From Propionicimonas sp. (GTDB taxonomy: Bacteria > Actinomycetota > Actinomycetes > Propionibacteriales > Propionibacteriaceae): 64,000 nt of DNA. The notes under the pieces are model-generated. The model was not told the DNA's origin, did not search any database, and saw only the letters and a list, made by a program, of their open reading frames with translations. A program made the translations under genes and the position numbers. Within the stretch, counting starts at the first letter, position 1; each line of letters begins with the position of its first letter. The DNA lies in assembly GCA_013791955.1 (NCBI GenBank), contig VMSW01000007.1, positions 1,488,001 to 1,552,000 of the forward strand, in the 5' to 3' direction. Below are positions 49,960 to 57,388 of this stretch, in pieces.

Positions 49960-50217
49960 CTATGCTGCAGCGACCTCCACATACCCGCGTCGACGGGATT
50001 CCTGGAAGTTCTCTCGCAGTTCGTACTCCACGCGGGACACCAGGTCGCTCGGGAAGTGGCAGCTGGGGCCGGTACCCGGACCCAGGTCGACAGGTGATCC
50101 ACTCGAATCGCACCGGAGCGACTCCGGAACCTGGCGGCTGACCACAACGCAAAGGGTATGCACGTGGCCGTGGTCGCACGTCACATGGGTGGTGACACGA
50201 AAGTCAGGCTGCGGCAT
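49960..50217 (-). CDS. Small hypothetical protein coupled to the Myb-like gene
   Basis: An 85-residue protein (MPQPDFRVTTHVTCDHGHVHTLCVVVS...) with a CDHGHVH motif that could bind a metal and an amphipathic C-terminal half (SDLVSRVEYELRENFQES). Its ATG is 1 base after the Myb-like gene stop (TGAGATG), and AGGG lies upstream, so the pair is probably co-translated. No family is recognised. Confidence 0.6.
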   Translation of the reverse strand: MPQPDFRVTTHVTCDHGHVHTLCVVVSRQVPESLRCDSSGSPVDLGPGTGPSCHFPSDLVSRVEYELRENFQESRRRGYVEVAAA

Positions 50218-50218
50218 C

Positions 50219-50422
50219 TCACTTACCCTGCTTGCCGTAGGGGGCTTGGTTGGTCGGTTTCAGGCTGACGCCAATCTCGGAGGCGTGGGATTGGACTGCC
50301 TCCGCAGTTCGATCCATCTTCAAGCCGATGACCCGAGTTGGAGTGTTCTGACCGGCAAGCTGACGCAGCTGCCGATTGTCGGTTGGGGTCCACGACTTGC
50401 CGTGGTTTGCGGGTTTGGACAT
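50219..50422 (-). CDS. Myb/SANT-like small DNA-binding protein
   Basis: A 67-residue protein of a widespread small family: KSWTPTDNRQLRQLAGQNTPTRVIGLKMDRTAEAVQSHASEIGVSLKPTNQAPYG. The W-x(19)-like spacing of Trp and the TPTRVIGLKMxRTxxAVxxxASExG stretch form a Myb/SANT-like or homeodomain-like helix-turn-helix. Such proteins are common as singletons in many bacteria, with no assigned function. The coupled 85-residue protein follows at 1 base. Confidence 0.88.
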   Translation of the reverse strand: MSKPANHGKSWTPTDNRQLRQLAGQNTPTRVIGLKMDRTAEAVQSHASEIGVSLKPTNQAPYGKQGK

Positions 50423-50874
50423 GTTCGTTCCTTCCTTGCGGTGAGCGAATAGCCGACCCGCCCCTGTTTCACGAACTCACCCTCTTGCGGGGCTGCGCTC
50501 GCGAGGTGCGCTACCGTGGGCCACGCAAGTCTGGACGCTTGTAACGCGTAGCCCCGATCATCGGCTAACCCCGAGGTCGGGGCTTCGCAATGTTTTTCGA
50601 CAATGGCTGCAACCACAACATCTGGGTGAATCCCAGTCTTGTAACTACAACCACTGGATACTCTACCGGAGAACACAGACAGTTGAGGGGTTCAGGGCCG
50701 CATCGAATCGAACAGGTATTCGGCGGAGCCGGCTCATCAGATCTGATCCGTCCTTGCGAGCCGATGCTACGGTGCCAATCGAGGCACGCCCGGCGTTCAC
50801 TGGAGTCGCGTACCTCGGGCAAACTCACTCGTGCTCCAGGCTTGGTTTACCGTCGAGCCGGTCTGGTCCAAAAC
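50423..50874. other. Stretch without a convincing gene
   Basis: No ORF with a ribosome site or family-like sequence is seen. One imperfect hairpin, AGCCCCGA/TCGGGGCT with a 19-base loop, lies near 50,550-50,586. The region should hold the promoter of the Myb-like gene. Base composition is slightly lower in GC than neighbours, consistent with acquired or decayed DNA. Confidence 0.5.
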
Positions 50875-51072
50875 TCAGCCTTCTTCGAGTTCGATTGAGT
50901 CGGCTGGGAAGAAGCGAACCTCCCCAGTGCCGCTGTCCAAGACTGCGTAAACCGCCACGTTGGGATTCTCGGGCAGCGATCGATACTCAAACACGCCGTT
51001 TCCGGGACGTCCGAGCACTCGACCTTGGAACCCAGCTTTACGGGCGACTACACGATCTCCAAGACCAAACAT
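50875..51072 (-). CDS. Small hypothetical protein, SH3-barrel-like
   Basis: A 65-residue protein starting MFGLGDRVVARKAGFQGRVLGRPGNGVFEYRSLPENPNVAVYAVLDSGTGEVRFFPADSIELEEG. Alternating hydrophobic strands with GDRV...GRV...YAVL...FPADSIEL resemble a small SH3-like barrel, as in KOW or DUF1918-type proteins. No ribosome site is evident. It is divergent from the DUF4062 gene. Confidence 0.6.
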   Translation of the reverse strand: MFGLGDRVVARKAGFQGRVLGRPGNGVFEYRSLPENPNVAVYAVLDSGTGEVRFFPADSIELEEG

Positions 51073-51178
51073 TGCCCCAGCCTGACACGGAACAAAGCCC
51101 AGTGAACCAGAATGCGGAAAGTCCGCCTGTCGCCTGGCGAAAGCCCCGCTCCCCCTTCAATTGTGGTGGACTTCCCAC

Positions 51179-52324
51179 ATGGATGACGCGAGCCTGCTGG
51201 TCGATCAACGCTCGGCGTCCCTGGCTGCCTCTGAGGCTGACGTCAGGATGTGGGCCACCGGCCGACGCGTGTTTGTTTCTAGCCTCATCACTGACATGCC
51301 GGGGGAACGCTCGGCTGTGCGCGCCGCTATCGAGGCGGTCGGGGCCACCCCGGTGATGTTTGAGGATCTAGGTGCTCAAGACGTGTCGGCGGAGCAGGCC
51401 TATCTGTCCGGGGTTCGCAGTTCCGAGGTCTATGTGGGCATGTGGGGGCCGCGGTACGGGGTGCGGATGGGCGACGGATACTCGGCCACCCACGCTGAGT
51501 TCTTGGAAGCAGAACGCGACGGTTTGCGACTGTGCCTATTCGTGCATGGGGATAAATCAGGCGAGATGGACGGTCCTCAGCGCGACCTCATTCGGAGTGC
51601 ACGCAGCTTGTATACGACCGGCTCGTGGCGCGACGTGACGGATCTTGGGCAACAGGTTCGGCGGCGTCTGGAGGGCCTGGCGGCCGAGGAACTGGCGCCA
51701 TGGGTGCGTGTTGGCCGGACCCTGTTTCGTGCGCGAGAGATCACGGATGATGGAAGGACGATCACGATCGATGCGGTCGTGCGCAGCGACGCGGTTCACT
51801 CCGAGTTGGTGCGTCTGCGTGACCAACGCTCTAGCGGGGTCGCTTTCGCATCCCCCAGCGATGCGCAAGCTGTGCAGATCGCTGCACTGTCGACTCGGAT
51901 CGTGTCGACGGTCGGCCACGAGGAGCACTTGACCTTGGTCGTGCAGGGCCAGCGGGGATCGAACATGCGTGCGGCGATCAACGGCGTCGCGGCCGACGAG
52001 GTTACCCGCCGTGCGCTCTCCGATGGACTCTTCGGCACCTCGATGCTTGGTCAGCAGATGGCGTGGCTCGCTCGCCCAATCGATCCTCTGGCGGCCCTTC
52101 GAGGGCTCGCCCTCGACGACAGCATTCTGCGCCCGGCAGCACGCCTGCTATTCGGTGAGCGGCTTGTCTTCGAACAGATAGCCTCACGGATTGATTCTTT
52201 CAATCTCGGCCCCTCGCACCAAGGGATGCGGCGGCTCCGAGCCACCTGGACGCCACCCCAGCTCTACACGAATGAGCCGGACCTCGACCCTTTGTCGATC
52301 GACGGCACGGTCACGGGGCTGTGA
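51179..52324 (+). CDS. DUF4062 domain protein
   Basis: A 381-residue protein. Residues about 28-130 form a DUF4062 domain: RRVFVSSLITDMPGERSAVRAAIEAVGATPVMFEDLGAQDVSAEQAYLSGVRSSEVYVGMWGPRYG, a TIR/Rossmann-like fold often found in NLR-like or defence proteins. The remaining 250 residues form an uncharacterised C-terminal domain (ITIDAVVRSDAVHSELVRLRDQRSSG...), possibly ligand binding, ending LGPSHQGMRRLRATWTPPQLYTNEPD. The start is uncertain: ATG at 51179 or a TTG at 51161, neither with a ribosome site. No obvious partner gene. An immune role is inferred from the domain only. Confidence 0.8.
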   Translation: MDDASLLVDQRSASLAASEADVRMWATGRRVFVSSLITDMPGERSAVRAAIEAVGATPVMFEDLGAQDVSAEQAYLSGVRSSEVYVGMWGPRYGVRMGDGYSATHAEFLEAERDGLRLCLFVHGDKSGEMDGPQRDLIRSARSLYTTGSWRDVTDLGQQVRRRLEGLAAEELAPWVRVGRTLFRAREITDDGRTITIDAVVRSDAVHSELVRLRDQRSSGVAFASPSDAQAVQIAALSTRIVSTVGHEEHLTLVVQGQRGSNMRAAINGVAADEVTRRALSDGLFGTSMLGQQMAWLARPIDPLAALRGLALDDSILRPAARLLFGERLVFEQIASRIDSFNLGPSHQGMRRLRATWTPPQLYTNEPDLDPLSIDGTVTGL

Positions 52325-52674
52325 CCCTGAAGCCAGCACCCTTAGGTTCATCGAAGTTCGGCTGAGCAGGAACCGCAGCGCGTCTTGCGCACGATTGTCA
52401 GGGCGTCCGCAGAAACGCCCTCTGCGGCCTTCGACTCCTGCGCGATTCAACGCACTGCTGTAGGCATGGTGTTGACTCGCGAGCTGGGCGAGCGGCGTCC
52501 AGATCATATTTGGACGCCGCGCCGTTGGAGCGATATCCGACGCCACTAGGCCGTCTGAAGGCTCCGGACCCCCTGCCAACGCCACCCCAACCCCCGCGGC
52601 CTCCGCCGCCTCCGTATCCGCCGCTACCGGCCCGGCAAAGTCAGCCTCGCTATCGTTGCCGCGGGGAGGCCAGA
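52325..52674. other. Stretch without a convincing gene
   Basis: An open frame from 52510 encodes a proline-rich stretch running into the downstream gene, but it lacks a ribosome site and is probably a composition artefact. GGGGAGG near 52,663 is the ribosome site of the next gene. No repeats or stable hairpins are evident. Confidence 0.5.
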
Positions 52675-53214
52675 ATGTCGGAGCCTGAAGTGGAAATCGC
52701 GCCGTGGGCAGAGCGGTTGAGCTTGGTGTGTCTTGGTGGGTCCGCCGTGTCGATCACCGCTGCGGGGTTGGGGCTTGCGGGTGTCAGCCTCGGCGTGTCG
52801 GTCGTCACCCTGCTCGTGGCATTCACGGTGACTGCGCTGGCGACCCTGTGGACGATCTTCTTCTACGTTGTCGTGGTCGCCGCCGGGCGCAAGAGGCTGC
52901 TAGGCCATGGCTTGAAATCGTGGCGCATTGCGCTGCCGGGAACCCTGGTGGCCGTCGCGGCCGTGCTCGCCGGGATCGGGATGAGTGGCCCTGAGCGCAC
53001 CCCGGCTCCGGCAACACCAGAGTGCGCGACGCGGATTTTGGACGGAGCCCTCGGCGAATACGTGTGCGCCTCACCGAGCGATTTCCTCCAAGCGCAGCTG
53101 ACAGTTCAAATGATCTTCGCCTCAGTCTTTTCGGGAGCGCTCGCAATGCTCGCGATCTTCACCGCAGCGATCGCAGCAGCAATGAGTCAAAGGCCACCGC
53201 TAAGCGGCAGTTAG
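52675..53214 (+). CDS. Uncharacterised four-helix membrane protein
   Basis: A 179-residue protein starting MSEPEVEIAPWAERLSLVCLGG, with GGGGAGG 6 bases before the ATG. Four hydrophobic segments lie at about residues 16-38, 42-70, 85-103 and 142-168; a short external loop between the last two holds two Cys (PECATRIL and EYVCASP) that might form a disulfide. No family is recognised. Confidence 0.7.
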   Translation: MSEPEVEIAPWAERLSLVCLGGSAVSITAAGLGLAGVSLGVSVVTLLVAFTVTALATLWTIFFYVVVVAAGRKRLLGHGLKSWRIALPGTLVAVAAVLAGIGMSGPERTPAPATPECATRILDGALGEYVCASPSDFLQAQLTVQMIFASVFSGALAMLAIFTAAIAAAMSQRPPLSGS

Positions 53215-53436
53215 CCCCCGCCCGAGTTGCGACTGGCAGTTGACGGTGGCTTCGACGAGCTCAGCCGACTGGGGCCCATCCGATGACAACTCCCCAGCTC
53301 AGCGAAGGCTTCGCTGATGCCAGCGACGCGAGCCGTCCGGGGCACCGCAGGCGCAATGCCCTCCGTGGCGAGTCCCATAACTCCAATGACCATCCGTCGT
53401 GGGGTGGAGTCCCCACCTCACCGGCCAAGCGACTGC

Positions 53437-54039
53437 CTACTTCCGGCGCCTCCGCAGCAACGCCGTCGCCTCGTGTCCGAACACCGGATCTGCACGCAAC
53501 GCGCCAACAACATTACGGCCGCGGTTGCCGCCGACCTTGAGGATCGGGCGTATGAAGTAGATCCGCGATTGGCCACGATCCTCAACCGAGAGGAAGTCGA
53601 CTAGGTCGTCCAGCTGCGCCTTCGTAGCACACGCTGCCAGCGCAACAGCCGCACCATCCTCTTCACCCGGGCCCCTGGCCTGCAGCCACCGAGCCTTGAG
53701 CCGTCCCCAAAACGCCACGGACGGCCTCACAGCCAGTGCGCGGCCAAGGCTCTCCATCACCCGCTCCGGGTAGCCACCTCGCTCGAGATGATTTAGAAGC
53801 ACCGGTAAGGCCGCCGGATACGGCTCCGATGTATTTACCAGATCCCAAACCGAGTCAACCTCGGCGCCGACCGCGCGCAGGTCGGCAACAATCGGCTGCT
53901 CCGCACGGCGCAGCGCCTGAACCCTGATCTCCCGTTCGGCCTCGGCCACCTCAATCGTCTGTTGGTACACCGGATCGTTCTGGAGCTGAACCATCAACTC
54001 CGTCGCGCTAATCCCCGTACGTTTGCCGAAGCCCGCCAT
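53437..54039 (-). CDS. HEAT-repeat-like hypothetical protein
   Basis: A 200-residue soluble protein. The central part (PAALPVLLNHLERGGYPERVMESLGRALAVRPSVAFWGRLKARWLQA...GAAVALAACATKAQLDDLVDFLSVEDRGQSRIYFIRPILK) has the alternating helical pattern of HEAT-like repeats. Similar proteins are found as accessory singletons in actinobacteria. The ATG at 54039 has no ribosome site, so a leaderless transcript is possible. Function is unknown. Confidence 0.7.
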   Translation of the reverse strand: MAGFGKRTGISATELMVQLQNDPVYQQTIEVAEAEREIRVQALRRAEQPIVADLRAVGAEVDSVWDLVNTSEPYPAALPVLLNHLERGGYPERVMESLGRALAVRPSVAFWGRLKARWLQARGPGEEDGAAVALAACATKAQLDDLVDFLSVEDRGQSRIYFIRPILKVGGNRGRNVVGALRADPVFGHEATALLRRRRK

Positions 54040-54122
54040 GGACGCACTTTACGGCCAAGCGCCGCCGGACGTAGCTAGTCACGAAAGCCAGTTCAGACTG
54101 GTGTCATTCAGGAAACGCCGAA

Positions 54123-54400
54123 ACCCGCGTCAACACCCTCCTGGTGAAGCTGCGCCACCATCTGGAGAGGTACGCCCAACCCGGCCGCGATGGCCTGGTA
54201 TTCCCAAACGCCGATGGCGACCACGGCAGCCTCTACAAGCTAGACAAACACGGCTCAACCGACCGGGACCGCGACCTAGCCCGACGGCTATCAGTGCGTG
54301 CAGCGCACAACTTGGACCTCACACCTGGCCCGAACACGGGCGCTGAAGCCACTTCGGCCCCGACGAAAACGTGGCCGCCCCACCGTTACCGATTGGAACC
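54123..54400 (+). pseudogene. Tyrosine-recombinase (phage integrase) remnant
   Basis: The frame around 54123-54400 reads ETRVNTLLVKLRHHLERYAQPGRDGLVFPNADGDHG, which matches the stretch of phage-type integrases before the catalytic core, then jumps to HGSTDRDRDLARRLS, which resembles the integrase C-terminus. The intervening catalytic part with the R-H-R-Y residues is missing, so an internal deletion is likely. Frame is kept through the junction, and a GTG at 54144 could still start a 103-codon ORF. It marks a former mobile element. Confidence 0.65.
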
Positions 54401-54444
54401 TCCGCTCAAGACGGCAAACCGGTGCCAGCCTTTGGGTTGGGCGC

Positions 54445-54720
54445 CTAGCGCCTAGTGTTCCTGCGGAGGGACGAACCGCGGCGAGTCGCAAATACCAAGT
54501 CCCACACGAGAAGCGCGAAGGTCGCCGGAAGGGCAATACTCGCCAAGCCGAATGATCCCGTTGCCGAAACATCTCTCATAGCTAGGGCGATGGCGGCGAA
54601 CACCAGGAGGAAGACAACGGGCGTATACCCATCGAACCAGACCCCGATTGGATGCCCCGTCAACCGCCCCAGCATCCATGCGTGGGCAGAACGCAAGCGC
54701 TGCGGGAGGTTTGTTCTCAT
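54445..54720 (-). CDS. Small two-TM protein, possible immunity protein (copy 1)
   Basis: A 91-residue protein starting MRTNLPQRLRSAHAWMLGRL with two hydrophobic helices (about 33-48 and 57-76) and a basic C-terminus (FATRRGSSLRRNTRR). It shares the layout of the next three small genes on this strand: short basic head, two helices and a charged tail. It lies 16 bases beyond the next copy. Function is inferred only from its place in a row downstream of an RHS gene. Confidence 0.55.
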   Translation of the reverse strand: MRTNLPQRLRSAHAWMLGRLTGHPIGVWFDGYTPVVFLLVFAAIALAMRDVSATGSFGLASIALPATFALLVWDLVFATRRGSSLRRNTRR

Positions 54721-54736
54721 GCCCGAGTAACTCCGA

Positions 54737-55033
54737 TCAACTCGCTGAGTCATCGTCACCGCGGGAGGGTTTGCGCGGGGGCAGCGGCAAGAACCGAGAC
54801 TGGAAAGTGGCAACCACGCTCTCAACCAGCGCGGCCGCACACAGCACCCCTGCTGCCATCAGCAGCCAAAACGAAGGGGCCGTGCCTCGGGGGAAGACGA
54901 CCGATATGAACAGCATGACCAAGCCAGAGCCCCCGAAGAGCGCAGTCAAACCGGTAATGTCCAGGGCCCAACTGATACGCGCCTCATGCATATGGGCAAC
55001 GAATTCACGCAGGCCACTAAATCGTTGCCTCAC
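54737..55033 (-). CDS. Small two-TM protein, tandem paralogue (copy 2)
   Basis: A 98-residue protein starting with GTG at 55033, which overlaps the stop of the small glycine-rich ORF upstream (GTGA). Two helices (about 27-48 and 55-75). It is clearly paralogous to the 55266-55571 gene: both have REFVAHMHEARISWALDITGL / RFVARLHEGRIAWILDITGL and identical VESVVATFQSRFLPLP, encoded by an identical 49-bp DNA stretch. Membrane immunity proteins often look like this, but no family is known to me. Confidence 0.65.
   Translation of the reverse strand: MRQRFSGLREFVAHMHEARISWALDITGLTALFGGSGLVMLFISVVFPRGTAPSFWLLMAAGVLCAAALVESVVATFQSRFLPLPPRKPSRGDDDSAS
54778..54826. repeat. 49-bp direct repeat, copy 1
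   Basis: This stretch is identical to 55316-55364, 538 bases away. It encodes VESVVATFQSRFLPLP on the minus strand in two paralogous small membrane-protein genes, whose other parts differ, so it reflects a recent duplication or local gene conversion. Confidence 0.85.
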
Positions 55034-55297
55034 GCATCATCACCGCCCCAGAACCAAGTCGTCGATCTGACCTGCCGTCTTGCATCCAACCACGCCTCCA
55101 GCGATCCCTCCGGAGACTCACCAACCAAGCCTCCGAACAGGCCCGCGTACGCGGTCCTCCACGCGGCCCAGCCAGCAAACCCGGGTGCCCGCGATAACGC
55201 CGATGGTAGCTGTCCCAGTAACGATGATGGCATCGACTGACGACACCGCGGCACGTGTGACTGGGTCAGTCCTGTCGCTGAACTTCTTCATCGCCAT
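55030..55297 (-). pseudogene. Glycine-rich small protein, apparently frameshifted
   Basis: Two overlapping frames look like halves of one protein. From the ATG at 55297 the reading is MAMKKFSDRTDPVTRAAVSSVDAIIVTGTATIGVIAGTR; after a one-base shift near 55,193 (in a CCCGGG run) it continues FAGWAAWRTAYAGLFGGLVGESPEGSLEAWLDARRQ and ends at 55030. The combined product of about 88 residues has glycine-zipper-like GxxxG spacing. Without the shift, ORFs 55118-55297 and 55030-55254 remain. The end overlaps the copy-2 gene (GTGA). A similar short ORF precedes copy 3. It could be a displaced toxin tip. Confidence 0.4.
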
Positions 55298-55571
55298 CGC
55301 GCACCCGCCCACGCCGGGGCAGCGGCAAGAACCGAGACTGGAAAGTGGCAACCACGCTCTCAACGAAGGCGGCCGCAAACAGAACAGCTCCTGCCCAAAG
55401 TAGGAACGTCATCGCCCCGCTGCCCCGCGGCATAGACAACGCGACCATCACAAGCAGGAATCCCCCGATCCACAGAATTGCAGACAGGCCGGTGATGTCA
55501 AGAATCCATGCAATCCGGCCCTCATGAAGGCGCGCCACGAAGCGAATTAACCTACGGGACCAGGCTCTCAT
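55266..55571 (-). CDS. Small two-TM protein, tandem paralogue (copy 3)
   Basis: A 101-residue protein from the ATG at 55571 with two helices (about 27-47 and 53-73) and an acidic tail (RVRDGDEEVQRQD). It is a paralogue of the 54737-55033 gene, sharing the 49-bp repeat that encodes VESVVATFQSRFLPLP. AAGGCGG lies upstream, inside the end of the preceding glycine-rich ORF. Duplication as a two-gene unit with its small upstream ORF is the simplest reading. Confidence 0.65.
   Translation of the reverse strand: MRAWSRRLIRFVARLHEGRIAWILDITGLSAILWIGGFLLVMVALSMPRGSGAMTFLLWAGAVLFAAAFVESVVATFQSRFLPLPRRGRVRDGDEEVQRQD
55316..55364. repeat. 49-bp direct repeat, copy 2
   Basis: Identical to 54778-54826. 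It lies in the copy-3 membrane-protein gene at the equivalent codons and in the same orientation. Confidence 0.85.
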
Positions 55572-55575
55572 CAAA

Positions 55576-55680
55576 TCACCGCCTTAGCAGCATGCTTTTC
55601 TGGCTGACCACGTCAGCACCAACCAAGCCACCAACAATTCCGCCAGCTCGGCCGCGCCCATAAGTGCCGATCGTACCCAC
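55576..55680 (-). CDS. Short glycine-rich ORF before copy 3
   Basis: A 34-codon frame starting GTG: GTIGTYGRGRAGGIVGGLVGADVVSQKS, ending 4 bases before the copy-3 ATG. It resembles part of the frameshifted ORF before copy 2 (GTATIGVIAG and AGLFGGLVGE). An in-frame stop precedes the GTG, and no clear ribosome site is seen, so it may be the last piece of a decayed toxin-like gene rather than an intact peptide. Confidence 0.35.
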   Translation of the reverse strand: MGTIGTYGRGRAGGIVGGLVGADVVSQKSMLLRR

Positions 55681-55769
55681 TTAGGTCGCCTGCCCGAAGC
55701 GTGGATCCTGGTAGTCGCAGGCTGGCCCCGGCATTCGAAGCTCGCAGTGCCTACGGGCGCGCCCGAGAC

Positions 55770-56066
55770 TCAGTCCTCGGGCTGGTCTCGCCGATTGGAG
55801 AGCCAACCGTTCTTGCCGTACCACCTGCCGGTGCCCTCGCGAGCATCATCCTTGGTCGCAACCACATAGCTCGCGATCAGCCCCGCCAACCAACAGGCGG
55901 CAACAACCCCGCTCACCCAAACCGAACCGGTCGCGCGCGACTCCCAAGCCAGGACAAGTAGCGGAACCAACCCACCGGGTATCAACAAGAAGGTGTAGCC
56001 GTTCATGCTCCACCCAGCGAGGCCCTGCCTCCGGTAATCTCGCAGCTTTTTCGCTACTCGCTTCAT
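55770..56066 (-). CDS. Small two-TM protein, possible immunity protein (copy 4)
   Basis: A 98-residue protein starting MKRVAKKLRDYRRQGLAGWSMNGYTFLLIPGGLVPLLVLAWESR: basic head, two helices (about 24-41 and 50-70) and a charged tail (TKDDAREGTGRWYGKNGW). It is the first of the row of small membrane-protein genes after the tRNA fragment on the minus strand. Sequence similarity to the others is weak apart from layout. GAGG precedes the ATG at 56066. Confidence 0.55.
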   Translation of the reverse strand: MKRVAKKLRDYRRQGLAGWSMNGYTFLLIPGGLVPLLVLAWESRATGSVWVSGVVAACWLAGLIASYVVATKDDAREGTGRWYGKNGWLSNRRDQPED

Positions 56067-56110
56067 CAAGGCCTCGACTCAACTCACGCCAAACCCGTGG
56101 CGGAGATTTC

Positions 56111-56137
56111 GTCGGGGCGACAGGACTCGAACCTGCG
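56111..56137 (-). other. tRNA 3'-end fragment, probable attachment-site remnant
   Basis: On the minus strand this reads CGCAGGTTCGAGTCCTGTCG followed by CCCCGAC: a T arm with the TTCGAGT loop and a 3' acceptor strand, as in tRNA-Pro-type genes. No 5' half, anticodon arm or matching acceptor strand precedes it, so it is not a complete tRNA. Such 3'-end copies mark the far end of elements integrated into tRNA genes. The tRNA identity is only a guess. Confidence 0.8.
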
Positions 56138-56399
56138 GTGAGGGTAAGGGAAACCGGGGTTTCACTAGCCCTTTTGCTCAGATTCTGAGTCAGTGGCGGC
56201 CGAGCTGGGGCCCATTTGGGGCAAGGAAGCGCGGCGAGTTCCTGTGGCCCGGGTCGGTCGTCGTCGAGCTCATGCCTTACCCGCACTAGTTGAAATCAAC
56301 CAAGCACTGCAACTGATCCGTGCGCCCCAATGGGTGCATCCACCCCCGATGGTATTTTGTGCTTCATTCGTACCCGTCGGACCAATTCGAGGCGCCAAC

Positions 56400-57299
56400 A
56401 TGACTGATCCAACCGAGGCGCCCCAGGGTGCTCCTGCCGAAGGCTTCGCGATCCCATCCGACCCCGGTGTACAGCCCGAGGCGGCCGCCGCTGCCTCCTT
56501 TCCTCACCTCAGCCAGCCGAGCTTCCTCCCGCCGGCAGCCGATTCCGCGCTGACAAGGACACCAACACCTTCAGATGCGGGATTTGCGAATCCCACCCAG
56601 CCGCCCCCCCACATCGCGTGGCAACCAGGGGTGCCGGGCGCGCTCGCCTCGCCAGCAGCCCAGCAGGCAGCGCCCATTCCTGGCGCTTGGCCTAACGCAC
56701 CTTACGGAAACCCACCTGTGCCGCAGGGACGCTACTCACCAGCTGGCGGGAGTATCTACCCGGCACCTCCAGTTGCACCCAGCTACTCATCGGGCCGCAC
56801 CCTGACTCTGCCCGACGGCTCCGAAATCGCGGGCTACTCGCGGCGCATACTCGCCCGGGTTATAGACGCGACCATCGGCCTAGCCATCATCGTCCTCTTG
56901 AGCGTCTTCATGGGTGACAGCTTCGCCACAGTGACCACCACGACCCGCGGCTACACAACCAACACGATGTACCTAATGACCCCACTCGGGACCGTGATTA
57001 CCTTGGCAGTGGGCTTCATCCTCGACGTCGCCACCGTCGCGCTATTTGGGGGTCAGGTCGGCAAGCTCATCGTGGGAATCCGGCTCGCAAATGCCACCGA
57101 CCTCAAGTCGCCGATCGGCTGGCTCCCCGCTATCGGCAGATGGTTGACACTAAGCATCGCCTTCTTGGTGTGTCTGATCCCCGGCCTAGTCATGGGGCTC
57201 TCACCTCTGTGGGACCAGCCTTACCACCGTGGCTGGCACGACCGCCTAGTAAAGACAATCGTCAAAAGAGGCGCCCCGGCAACACAATTCCAGGGCTAA
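56400..57299 (+). CDS. RDD family membrane protein with long Pro-rich N-terminus
   Basis: A 299-residue protein. Residues 1-130 are a Pro/Ala/Gly-rich disordered region. From about residue 140 an RDD domain follows: LPDGSEIAGYSRRILARVIDATIGLAIIVLL, with the RxxARxxD pattern, then two more helices (about 195-225 and 250-275) and the family end WHDRLVKTIVKRG. RDD proteins are small integral membrane proteins of mostly unknown role. The ATG at 56400 (MTDPTEAPQGAP) was chosen as the first plausible start; the frame is open upstream through the tRNA-fragment region. It is antisense-oriented to the RHS locus. Confidence 0.88.
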   Translation: MTDPTEAPQGAPAEGFAIPSDPGVQPEAAAAASFPHLSQPSFLPPAADSALTRTPTPSDAGFANPTQPPPHIAWQPGVPGALASPAAQQAAPIPGAWPNAPYGNPPVPQGRYSPAGGSIYPAPPVAPSYSSGRTLTLPDGSEIAGYSRRILARVIDATIGLAIIVLLSVFMGDSFATVTTTTRGYTTNTMYLMTPLGTVITLAVGFILDVATVALFGGQVGKLIVGIRLANATDLKSPIGWLPAIGRWLTLSIAFLVCLIPGLVMGLSPLWDQPYHRGWHDRLVKTIVKRGAPATQFQG

Positions 57300-57388
57300 C
57301 ATCGAGACTCAACCTGCTACCCAAGGGCATACACCATTCGAAATGTGCTGCTCCAGGGCTTGCGGATGCGAATCACGGCCAAACGCGA

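Noticed and set aside
50590-50898. 102-codon plus-strand frame in the 50.4-50.9 kb gap
   Set aside because: No ribosome site, no family-like sequence, and it runs into the antisense of the 50875-51072 gene.
52510-52674. Proline-rich N-terminal extension of the 52675 membrane protein
   Set aside because: There is no ribosome site at 52510, while GGGGAGG precedes the ATG at 52675 at the right distance; the proline run reflects a C-rich intergenic stretch.
56111-56190. A complete tRNA gene
   Set aside because: Only the T arm and 3' acceptor strand are present; no anticodon arm, D arm or 5' acceptor strand precedes them on the minus strand.
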